A stretch of DNA of 64,000 nt, taken from the NCBI GenBank assembly GCA_947494195.1, contig CANLUC010000003.1, forward strand, positions 427,543 through 491,542. The letters run 5' to 3'. The stretch comes from an uncultured Nesterenkonia sp. (GTDB lineage Bacteria; Actinomycetota; Actinomycetes; Actinomycetales; Micrococcaceae). A program made the translations under genes and the position numbers. This document shows positions 31,629-37,581 of the stretch, piece by piece. The stretch's first letter is position 1. The number at the start of each line of letters is the position of its first letter. Below the pieces are notes generated by a model, which worked only from the letters and a program-made list of their open reading frames with translations, was not told where the DNA came from and did not search any database.

Positions 31629-31646
31629 GCTTGCGATATGGCAACC
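31629..31646. promoter_or_regulatory. immunity operator 3, over start of the rightward repressor gene
   Basis: GCTTGC-N6-GCAACC, one mismatch from the consensus dyad. The ATG of the rightward gene is the last three bases of its spacer, exactly as in operator 1 on the other strand; a TAAGCT -10 overlaps its left end. Confidence 0.68.
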
Positions 31647-31880
31647 GACAAGACTTTCACGGAAGCAGTCATCGCGGTATTCAAAGAGATGCTCGATGAG
31701 CACGACGTGAGCTACCGAGACATCGAAAATCGATCAGGCATGAACCGAGGCACAATCTCGCGTCGCCTCAGCGGAAAGCACTCACTCAGCGTGGACGCGC
31801 TTATGGAGCTCTGCGCTGGCGCAGGGTTCGACGCAGGCGTCGTCCTGCGCGATGCCTACAAGCGCATCGAAAACCGCTGA
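31638..31880 (+). CDS. small HTH phage repressor (CI position)
   Basis: 80 residues, XRE-type: DVSYRDIENRSGMNRGTISR is the helix-turn-helix and HSLSVDALMELCAGAGFDAG the following helices. It is the only regulator read rightwards towards the lysogeny genes, so it is the likely immunity repressor. There is no C-terminal peptidase domain for RecA-stimulated self-cleavage, so induction must use another route. No ribosome site; with TAAGCT seven bases before the ATG it is probably leaderless. Its 3' third is overlapped in antisense by a small ORF behind a LexA box. Confidence 0.8.
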   Translation: MATDKTFTEAVIAVFKEMLDEHDVSYRDIENRSGMNRGTISRRLSGKHSLSVDALMELCAGAGFDAGVVLRDAYKRIENR

Positions 31881-31943
31881 CGGAGACGTCCCAAGCTCCA
31901 CTGCCAGCCAGGCTAGGTCGTCTACCGTCAGTTCACCCATCAT
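31782..31943 (-). CDS. small antisense HTH-like ORF behind a LexA box
   Basis: A 53-codon ORF starts with two ATGs at 31943/31940, with GAGGGG as ribosome site. Residues 4-27 (ELTVDDLAWLAVELGTSPSA) look like the second half of an XRE domain, and this part lies wholly outside the repressor gene; the rest runs antisense to the repressor's 3' end and ends with a Cys-containing tail. The LexA box 14 bases upstream overlaps a CATATT -10. It could act as an SOS-made antirepressor or its mRNA could be antisense to the repressor mRNA. It may also be a remnant of a longer HTH gene. Confidence 0.45.
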   Translation of the reverse strand: MMGELTVDDLAWLAVELGTSPSAVFDALVGIAQDDACVEPCASAELHKRVHAE

Positions 31944-31956
31944 CCGCACCCCTCAA

Positions 31957-31972
31957 TCGAATATGTGTTCGA
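31957..31972. promoter_or_regulatory. LexA (SOS) box
   Basis: TCGAATATGTGTTCGA matches the actinobacterial LexA consensus TCGAAC-N4-GTTCGA at 11 of 12 positions. It lies between the repressor gene and the Ltp-like gene and covers a possible leftward promoter. Confidence 0.65.
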
Positions 31973-32124
31973 GTCAAAGGAGTCTACGGGTCAAGGCTGA
32001 CACGCACCATCGTCACGCGCCTTTAGTCACCAGCTTGTGCCACCGTTGGAACTGTCGCCCCTAGTCCGGCGCTCAGCAATAGGGCAGTATTGAGCACTGA
32101 ATCATTCACACCTGAGAGGGAAAC

Positions 32125-32880
32125 ATGTCTACACCACCACACAACCAGCCGCCCTACCCGGAGCAGCAGTCATACTCCGCGCCCAAAAAGGGGCTAGGCA
32201 TCGCCGCAATGGTGCTTGGCATCATCGCCCTGGTCCTCGCCTTCATCCCAGTGATCGCCGCAGTGAGCTTCCTGCTTGGACCTCTCGCCGTCATCCTCGG
32301 CATCGTTGCATTTCTCAAGCGCCGAGGACGGGGACAGGGCATCGCCGGCTTCATCACGGGCGCGGCAGCCATCGTCGTAGCCATCATCGGCTTCGCCCTG
32401 GCAGGCGCAATTTTCGGTGCCGTGGACGAAGAGATGCAGAATCAAGAATCGGAGACCTCTGAGCAGACAGAGAGTTCCCCTGAGCCAGAAGAGACTGAGG
32501 CAACAGAGGAAGAGGAGCCCGAGGCAGCCGAGGAGGAAGCCGACCAGACCGAGGAAGACCTCGCAGAAGAAGTCGAAGGAGATACTCCCGAGACAAGCAG
32601 CGGCCAGGACAACGCCCTCGCCTCCGCCGAGTCCTACCTCACCGTCTCCGGCTTCTCCCGCTCAGGACTCATGGAACAGCTGGAGTTCGAGGGGTACTCC
32701 GCTGATGAGGCTGAGTATGCGGTAGACAACCTGGACGCGGACTGGAACGAGCAGGCTGTGCGTTCTGCAGAGTCGTATCTGGAAGTCACTTCCTTCTCGC
32801 TTGAGGGGCTCATCGAGCAGCTCACCTTCGAGGGGTACACGCAGGAGCAAGCCGAGTACGGAGCAAACGAGGCATACTAA
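32125..32880 (+). CDS. membrane protein with two Ltp-type exclusion repeats
   Basis: 251 residues. Residues about 22-100 hold three membrane helices of the DUF4190-like type (GLGIAAMVLGIIALVLAFIP and on), then an acidic Glu-rich linker (about 103-160), then two copies of a roughly 47-residue domain beginning ASAESYLTVSGFSRSGLMEQ and RSAESYLEVTSFSLEGLIEQ, each ending in a Y.(A/Q)(D/E)(E/Q)AEY helix. This is the repeat of Ltp, the superinfection-exclusion lipoprotein of Streptococcus phage TP-J34, which blocks DNA injection by binding the tape measure protein. Ltp is normally a lipoprotein; here a three-helix anchor replaces the lipid. Read with the repressor and followed by a strong terminator, so likely expressed in the lysogen. 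Confidence 0.85.
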   Translation: MSTPPHNQPPYPEQQSYSAPKKGLGIAAMVLGIIALVLAFIPVIAAVSFLLGPLAVILGIVAFLKRRGRGQGIAGFITGAAAIVVAIIGFALAGAIFGAVDEEMQNQESETSEQTESSPEPEETEATEEEEPEAAEEEADQTEEDLAEEVEGDTPETSSGQDNALASAESYLTVSGFSRSGLMEQLEFEGYSADEAEYAVDNLDADWNEQAVRSAESYLEVTSFSLEGLIEQLTFEGYTQEQAEYGANEAY

Positions 32881-32895
32881 GACCCGACGTTGCTA

Positions 32896-32934
32896 ACGCC
32901 CCGCTTGGAACTCGTCCAGGCGGGGCGTTTTGCT
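32896..32934 (+). terminator. terminator after the Ltp-like gene
   Basis: A perfect 9-bp stem ACGCCCCGC / GCGGGGCGT with a 15-base loop, followed by TTTGCTTT. Confidence 0.85.
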
Positions 32935-33031
32935 TTATGGACACCGCTGGTCCCAAGAGCTTCCCAGTCGACCTGCTGATTAAGCGCCTCTAAGGCGTGT
33001 TGAATTCGTCTCTTCTCGCTAGCATGAGGCG

Positions 33032-33625
33032 ATGGAGCTCCTGATACTTTTCGTCGTCGTCATCGCCGTTTCTGTCTGGGTGGTGACGAAGATAGTTGGC
33101 AGCACTGACGAAGGATCAGCAGGTTCCGCTAGCTCCACATCGGGTACAGGTGCGAGGCGGCCCCACGGCTCCATCTGGCTAAGTGCCGCCGAGGCCGACG
33201 AGCTACTTGGGCACCTCCACCCCGGCGACGAGCTGCCAATAGCTCTTAAGGCGGGCCCGGGAGGGCTCCTGCCGACTAGCCCTGAGGGCAAACATCTAGC
33301 GCCAGGCAACCGCCATCTAACGCGCCTAGGACTTCACTGGCTCAATGTCCGTGGGTCGCAGCACTACGAGGACGAGCGATCACAGGTGGTCATCCGCCCG
33401 GGCGATCGAGTGGCCTTACGCCGCGAGCCGGAGAATGAATATGACTCCAACGCCATCGCAGTCCAACTGGAGGGATTGACGCTCGGCTACGTCAACAAAG
33501 GTCTGGCCCGCCGCCTAGCTAAGTGGCTAGATGCAGGCGAGGAGTACAGAGCATTCGCGCTCCGTCTAGACCCGCTATCCATCCTGATTGCAAAGCCTGA
33601 GGACCTCGAGCCGCTAGGCCTTTGA
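33032..33625 (+). CDS. membrane-anchored HIRAN-domain protein
   Basis: 197 residues: an N-terminal membrane helix (about 2-20, ELLILFVVVIAVSVWVVTKI), a Ser/Gly linker, a region of about 60 residues without clear family, and a C-terminal HIRAN domain (about 105-175) with REPENEYDSNAIAVQ and LGYVNKGLARRLAKWLDAG. HIRAN domains bind DNA ends in HLTF-type proteins and often occur with helicases or nucleases; here the domain stands alone on a membrane anchor. It is the last phage gene before attR, in the lysogen-expressed rightward cassette. A role in detecting or blocking incoming DNA at the membrane is inference. Confidence 0.8.
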   Translation: MELLILFVVVIAVSVWVVTKIVGSTDEGSAGSASSTSGTGARRPHGSIWLSAAEADELLGHLHPGDELPIALKAGPGGLLPTSPEGKHLAPGNRHLTRLGLHWLNVRGSQHYEDERSQVVIRPGDRVALRREPENEYDSNAIAVQLEGLTLGYVNKGLARRLAKWLDAGEEYRAFALRLDPLSILIAKPEDLEPLGL

Positions 33626-33626
33626 G

Positions 33627-33647
33627 GGTGTTACCTAAGGTAACACC
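33627..33647. repeat. perfect 21-bp palindrome at the prophage right end
   Basis: GGTGTTACCT and AGGTAACACC around a single central base, beginning two bases after the HIRAN stop codon. There is no T-tract. It could be a terminator stem or a protein-binding site for recombination near attR. Confidence 0.6.
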
Positions 33648-33722
33648 ACCTCGCGACACGCCGGTATACACGGGGGCACCTGGAGCGCAGTCGAAACGAA
33701 AATATGCCGCCCTGCAATGCTG

Positions 33723-33750
33723 CTACTTCCCTTTATCGGCGCGGAAGTAG
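33723..33750. repeat. inverted repeat near attR
   Basis: CTACTTCC and GGAAGTAG, a perfect 8-bp inverted repeat with a 12-base spacer, 30 bp left of the att core. Integrase arm-type or excisionase sites commonly lie in this position; that is a guess from location. Confidence 0.5.
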
Positions 33751-33780
33751 AGGGTTCAAATAGCGTTCCATTTCGGAGAG

Positions 33781-33803
33781 TTCAAATCCCGCTAGCCCGA
33801 CCA
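33781..33803 (+). other. attR core: 3' end of a tRNA-Pro gene
   Basis: TTCAAATCCCGCTAGCCCGA followed by CCA is a T-loop plus acceptor end; the implied 5' acceptor CGGGCTA is typical of bacterial tRNA-Pro. Upstream bases do not form a T-stem, so only the 3' end is here, as expected where a phage has integrated into a tRNA gene and the intact gene lies at the other (left) end, outside the window. Confidence 0.75.
33789..33803 (+). repeat. 15-bp target duplication of the IS481-type element, left copy
   Basis: CCGCTAGCCCGACCA occurs here and again directly after the element at 35083-35097. It is the CCA end of the tRNA fragment. Confidence 0.8.
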
Positions 33804-33824
33804 TGTGATGTCTCAGTACATCGG

Positions 33825-33855
33825 AAAGGCCCTGAACCCACGGTTCAGGGCCTTT
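33825..33855. terminator. bidirectional terminator inside the IS end
   Basis: A perfect 14-bp stem AAAGGCCCTGAACC with its complement around a 3-base loop, with T-runs on both strands. It insulates the element and would stop rightward prophage transcripts too. Confidence 0.8.
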
Positions 33856-33859
33856 CTTC

Positions 33860-35014
33860 TTACCCGGATCCACGGGGCTGGTAGTCCCGTGTGGGATCAA
33901 GGATCAGTTCTCTCAAGACCTCTCCGGTGCGTTTGTCCGCGATGATCACATGGCGATCCTTGATGATCTTCACCACGGGGGTTCCCGCGTGGGTTCGACC
34001 GATCCCGATGTGTCTCATTCGCCCGTCGTAGCGGATGCTGAGCTTGCCGAACTTATCCACCCGACCTTGTAAGTACCGGGTGATGTCCTTCGGCAGTGGT
34101 GCCGGGGCATCTTTGGGCCGGCCGATGTAGGCCGCGTAGGGAGTCGCCTTGCGGGCTGAGTGGATCCGCTCGGTGTTATAGACCCTGGTGAAGTCCCCCA
34201 GCAGCAGGTTCAGCTCACGGATGCTGGTCGCCGCGGGGCGCGCGGTGATCCATTTCTTCATCGTCTGCTGGAACCGTTCGACCTTGCCCTGGGTCTGGGG
34301 ATGATTGCCTCGACCGTTGCGCTGGACCACGTCATGGGTGCGCAGCAGCTTCTCAAAACGATTGGGCCCGCCCCGAAACCGGGTGGTGTAGACCAGCCCG
34401 TTATCGGTCAGTGTGGCCGCGGGAAACCCATGTTGACCTGCGGCGGCAGTGAAGGACGAGATCACCGTCTCGACCGTGACCCGCTGGTGTGCCTGCAGGT
34501 GCATCACCATCCGCGAGTAGTCATCCAACCAGGTGATCACCTCAGCGATCTGGCCCCCGGCGAGCACGATCTTGGTGACATCTGATTGCCAGCACCCGTT
34601 GGGCAGCGCGGCTTCAAACCGCATCAGGGAAGACTTCGGTCGCTTCTTCGGCTCGGGTGGGACCTGGTTCTTCCGGGCCAGGATCCGGTGGATGCTCGCC
34701 CGGGAGGGGGCCCTCTCCGCGGCGCTTCCGGCGGCGAGGTGATCAGCGATCGTCGCGGCACCTGCATCCAGGCCTTGGGCCACCAGCGCAGAACGCAGCC
34801 GCAGGATCTCAGTGATGACCTCCTGGCTTATCGCGGCAGGGTGGGAGTGAGGTCTCCGGGACTTGGTGTAGAACGCCGCGTCGCCTTCACGGGCCCACTG
34901 TCTCAGCAGTTTGGACACCATCGATTCTGAGACCCCGTAGGCCCTCGCGGCCTGGGCCTGAGACATCGTTCCGCTGTTGACCGCTGTGATGATCTGCCTG
35001 CGCTTGGTCATCAA
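33860..35014 (-). CDS. IS481-family transposase
   Basis: 384 residues. N-terminal helix-turn-helix (SQAQAARAYGVSESMVSKLL), then an rve/DDE integrase core with LPNGCWQSDVTKI (first Asp), AATLTDNGLVYTTRF (second Asp) and NHPQTQGKVERFQQTMKKWI (Glu), and a C-terminal beta domain. The reading frame is complete, so it may be active. It begins 69 bp inside the right end of the element. Confidence 0.93.
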   Translation of the reverse strand: MMTKRRQIITAVNSGTMSQAQAARAYGVSESMVSKLLRQWAREGDAAFYTKSRRPHSHPAAISQEVITEILRLRSALVAQGLDAGAATIADHLAAGSAAERAPSRASIHRILARKNQVPPEPKKRPKSSLMRFEAALPNGCWQSDVTKIVLAGGQIAEVITWLDDYSRMVMHLQAHQRVTVETVISSFTAAAGQHGFPAATLTDNGLVYTTRFRGGPNRFEKLLRTHDVVQRNGRGNHPQTQGKVERFQQTMKKWITARPAATSIRELNLLLGDFTRVYNTERIHSARKATPYAAYIGRPKDAPAPLPKDITRYLQGRVDKFGKLSIRYDGRMRHIGIGRTHAGTPVVKIIKDRHVIIADKRTGEVLRELILDPTRDYQPRGSG

Positions 35015-35082
35015 TCATGATCAGCCACCGGAACCTTGCCGATGTATTGAGACATCCCTTGAATATGTACTGAGACTCAACA

Positions 35083-35097
35083 CCGCTAGCCCGACCA
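35083..35097 (+). repeat. 15-bp target duplication, right copy
   Basis: Identical to the last 15 bases before the element; beyond it the host sequence continues with the tRNA terminator. Confidence 0.8.
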
Positions 35098-35120
35098 AAT
35101 TTTGATGTTGCCAATGAAAT

Positions 35121-35153
35121 CACCTCGAACCTCTCGGTTCGGGGTGTTTTTTT
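35121..35153 (+). terminator. native terminator of the interrupted tRNA-Pro locus
   Basis: CACCTCGAACC and GGTTCGGGGTG form an 11-bp stem (one G-T pair) with a TCTC loop and a seven-T tract. It lies just past the tRNA 3' sequence, so before phage and IS insertion it would have ended the tRNA transcript. Confidence 0.8.
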
Positions 35154-35157
35154 CTCC

Positions 35158-35409
35158 CTATTCGGCAAGCTTCGCTTTCACGTAGGCGACGATCGCGTTG
35201 GCGTGACCGTGCCCAAGCTGATGCTTCTCCTTGAGATGATTCACCGTCTCCATGTGGGAGAGCCCGCTGTCCAGCAACTGCACCGCCAGGTCGATCCAGT
35301 GCTGCATGGGTTCACCGTACTTCTCCTCAATGCTGGGGAAATAGGACGCTGGCCCATTGGGCTTCTGGGAGGCGCTGATCTGCGGGGCGGTGACGCGGCT
35401 CTGGCTCAT
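35158..35409 (-). CDS. DUF4287 domain protein
   Basis: 83 residues from ATG at 35409. SYFPSIEEKYGEPMQHWIDL and NHLKEKHQLGHGHANAIVAY are the DUF4287 signature. It is a small soluble protein of unknown function, common in actinobacteria. It is the first host gene right of the prophage and converges on the tRNA terminator. Confidence 0.85.
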   Translation of the reverse strand: MSQSRVTAPQISASQKPNGPASYFPSIEEKYGEPMQHWIDLAVQLLDSGLSHMETVNHLKEKHQLGHGHANAIVAYVKAKLAE

Positions 35410-35651
35410 GAGGGGATTATGGACCGCCGCACGCACGGACCGCCAGTGCAATGGTCCGCGACCAGCAAAGAATTTGCTGGTCGCGCGGCCGCCGAAGTCG
35501 CTTGGCCTGGGAGGCAGATACACCTGACCGGCCCACCGGCATTGCCGGACGAGTCACCGCGCTTCTATTCTTAGCCATCCGAAGACTTCGGCGCCGCGCA
35601 GAATCGACGTTGCCTGGCATACGACTCGTTGCATTCTGAAGGGACCCGATC

Positions 35652-36656
35652 ATGCCGTCGGGCGAGACAGCAATCAGCGCAGAAGGTGTGGAGCGACGCT
35701 TCGGCGACCTCGCCGCCGTCGACGGTGTCAGCCTGGAGGTCAAGACCGGCGAGATCTATGGCTTCCTCGGTCCCAACGGCGCTGGAAAGTCCACGCTCAC
35801 CCGGGTGCTCTGCACTTTGCTGAAACCCTCTGCAGGCCGCGGGAGCGTGGCCGGCTACGACGTCGAGAGCCAGCCCGGGGAGGTCCGGCTTCGCGCCGGC
35901 GTCGCCCTGCAGGAGGCCGCCCTGGACGATAAGCAAACCGGGGCGGAGATGCTCGCGCTGCAGGGCAGGTTCTACGGACTCTCCGCCAAAGCCACCAAGG
36001 CCCGGGTGGACCAGCTGATCACCCTGGTGGACATCGGGGACGCGCTCGACCGCCGAATCGGCACCTACTCCGGAGGCATGAAGCGGCGTCTGGACCTCGC
36101 ACTGGCGCTGGTCCATGATCCCCAGGTCCTGTTCCTCGACGAGCCGACCACTGGGCTGGACCCGGTCAGCCGCGCGAAGGTCTGGCAGGAGGTCCGCCGG
36201 TTGAACGACGACCTTGGAATGACGGTCTTCCTCACCACCCAGTACCTGGAGGAGGCCGATGAGCTCGCCGACCGGGTGGGCATCATCAACCAGGGCAAGC
36301 TGGTCGCCGAGGGGACCCCCACCGAGCTCAAACGCCTGATCGGCACAGATGTGGTGATCGTGACCGTCGAGGGTGATCCTGCGCTGGCTCGGGACGCACT
36401 GGATCTTCTGCCCATGGTGGAGCACCTTGAGGTGAACGGGCCATCGCTGACCTTGAGCGTCTCCGACGGTCCCTCGGCCATCAGCCCGATCGCCGTGGCT
36501 CTGGCCCAGGTGGCCGAGATCGACGTCATCGAGCTCTCCCTGCGCCGACCCTCGCTCGATGACGTCTTCCTCTCCGTCACCGGTGAGCGCATCGCCGATT
36601 CCAGCGCGTTCATGGCCAGCGCCTCCGCCTCGCGGAACCCCCAGGAGCCGAAGTGA
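35652..36656 (+). CDS. ABC exporter ATP-binding protein (DrrA-like)
   Basis: 334 residues with Walker A GPNGAGKST, Q-loop, signature YSGGMKRRLDLALAL, Walker B VLFLDEPTTGLDP and switch His replaced in the usual place by Gln (FLTTQYLEEADELAD), as in the daunorubicin-resistance DrrA group. The C-terminal about 90 residues form the accessory domain of that group. It pairs with the membrane gene it overlaps. The substrate is unknown; drug or lipid export is usual for the family. Confidence 0.92.
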   Translation: MPSGETAISAEGVERRFGDLAAVDGVSLEVKTGEIYGFLGPNGAGKSTLTRVLCTLLKPSAGRGSVAGYDVESQPGEVRLRAGVALQEAALDDKQTGAEMLALQGRFYGLSAKATKARVDQLITLVDIGDALDRRIGTYSGGMKRRLDLALALVHDPQVLFLDEPTTGLDPVSRAKVWQEVRRLNDDLGMTVFLTTQYLEEADELADRVGIINQGKLVAEGTPTELKRLIGTDVVIVTVEGDPALARDALDLLPMVEHLEVNGPSLTLSVSDGPSAISPIAVALAQVAEIDVIELSLRRPSLDDVFLSVTGERIADSSAFMASASASRNPQEPK

Positions 36657-37468
36657 ACTCATCCACCACCGCCGCTGCTCCCCCGGTCACTCGGATCGAA
36701 CCGAAGAACGCCGGGTTCCTCCGAGACCTGACCTCCGTGGCATACCGGGCGCTGCGCGCGATCCCCCGCGATCCCGCCGCAGTGATCCCCGCGCTGATCA
36801 TCCCGCTGCTCTTCTTCGTGGTGAACATCGGCGCCCTGGAATCGGTGGCACAGGGCATCGGCGTGGAAGACTTTCGCGCCTTCCAGCTCCCCGTGGCCAT
36901 CGTCTTCGCCGTCACCGGCGTCTCCCGGGCGAGCGACCTGGTCACCGATATCGGCAGCGGCTATTTCGACCGGTTGCTGGTCACCCCGATGAGCCGGACC
37001 GCGCTTCTGCTGGGACTCATGGTCGCCGATCTCGCGCTGGTGATGGCGCTCTGCGTCCCGGTGCTGATCCTGGGATTCCTGGTGGGGGTCGAGTTCGCGA
37101 CCGGAGTGCTCGGCGCCCTCGCCTTCGTCCTGATCGGAGGACTCTGGGGCCTGGCCTTCACCGGCTTCCCCTACGCCATCGCGCTTCGCACGGGCAGCCC
37201 GGCGGCGGTGAACTCCTCGTTCCTGCTGTTCTTCCCATTCGCGTTCCTCACCACGTCTTTCCTCCCTCTGGAGGCACTGACCGGGTGGCTCGCCGCCATC
37301 GCCGACTACAACCCGATCACCTACCTGTTGGCTGCGCTGCGCTCGCTGCTCTCGGAAGGGTGGATCTGGGCAGACCTCTGGCCGGGACTGCTGGCGATCT
37401 TCATCGTGGGCGCGCTGAGCTTCACGCTCGCCTTCGGGGCGCTGCGCGGACGAGTCTCTCGCGGCTGA
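36653..37468 (+). CDS. ABC-2 type permease (DrrB-like)
   Basis: 271 residues with six hydrophobic segments (for example PAVIPALIIPLLFFVVNIGA; RTALLLGLMVADLALVMALC; WADLWPGLLAIFIVGALSF) and the ABC-2 signature near the C-terminal third, SFLLFFPFAFLTTSFLPLEA. The GTG start overlaps the ATPase stop (GTGA). It forms the membrane part of the exporter. Confidence 0.9.
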   Translation: MNSSTTAAAPPVTRIEPKNAGFLRDLTSVAYRALRAIPRDPAAVIPALIIPLLFFVVNIGALESVAQGIGVEDFRAFQLPVAIVFAVTGVSRASDLVTDIGSGYFDRLLVTPMSRTALLLGLMVADLALVMALCVPVLILGFLVGVEFATGVLGALAFVLIGGLWGLAFTGFPYAIALRTGSPAAVNSSFLLFFPFAFLTTSFLPLEALTGWLAAIADYNPITYLLAALRSLLSEGWIWADLWPGLLAIFIVGALSFTLAFGALRGRVSRG

Positions 37469-37480
37469 TCGACCCTTCAG

Positions 37481-37553
37481 CGTTTTACCTCCCCTTACGT
37501 GGTTGACCGGCCCGACGGTGGGCCCGGTAGACCACATAGGACGGGGTAAAACG
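37481..37553. repeat. 73-bp imperfect palindrome
   Basis: Outer arms CGTTTTACC / GGTAAAACG are perfect, inner arms TACGTGGT / ACCACATA and ACCGGCCC / GGGCCCGGT are near-perfect, around a 6-base centre. It fills most of the gap between the ABC permease and thioesterase genes. It may be a terminator, a cruciform-forming site or a non-autonomous repeat; no second copy was noticed in the window. Confidence 0.65.
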
Positions 37554-37581
37554 TGGGGGTGGGGTGGGTAGGCTGGCGGGC

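Larger units (their letters stand above)
1..33803. mobile_element. temperate siphovirus prophage (right part, left end outside window)
   Basis: A continuous block of phage genes, mainly leftward, runs from tail-tip genes at the left edge to an immunity region and a tRNA-Pro 3' fragment on the right. Head genes are of HK97 type (terminase, portal, S78 protease, HK97 capsid), followed by a long-tail module with a 1059-residue tape measure. The gene order is that of a temperate siphovirus. Integrase and lysis genes are not seen and should lie left of the window. No broken structural gene was noticed, so the prophage may be intact, but only part of it can be judged. Confidence 0.95.
33804..35082 (-). 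mobile_element. IS481-family insertion sequence
   Basis: A 1279-bp element with terminal inverted repeats starting TGTGATGTCTCAGTACAT on the left and TGTTGAGTCTCAGTACAT on the right (inward reading), one leftward transposase gene and flanking 15-bp direct repeats. It inserted exactly after the CCA end of the attR tRNA fragment. Intact transposase and duplication suggest a fairly recent event. Confidence 0.88.

Noticed and set aside
33760..33803. A complete tRNA gene at the prophage right end
   Set aside because: Only the T-loop and acceptor 3' part fit; the upstream bases cannot form the T-stem or any anticodon arm.
33789..35097. The 15-bp direct repeats as attL/attR of a small integrated element
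   Set aside because: They lie exactly at the inverted-repeat ends of a transposase-bearing IS, so a target duplication explains them fully.
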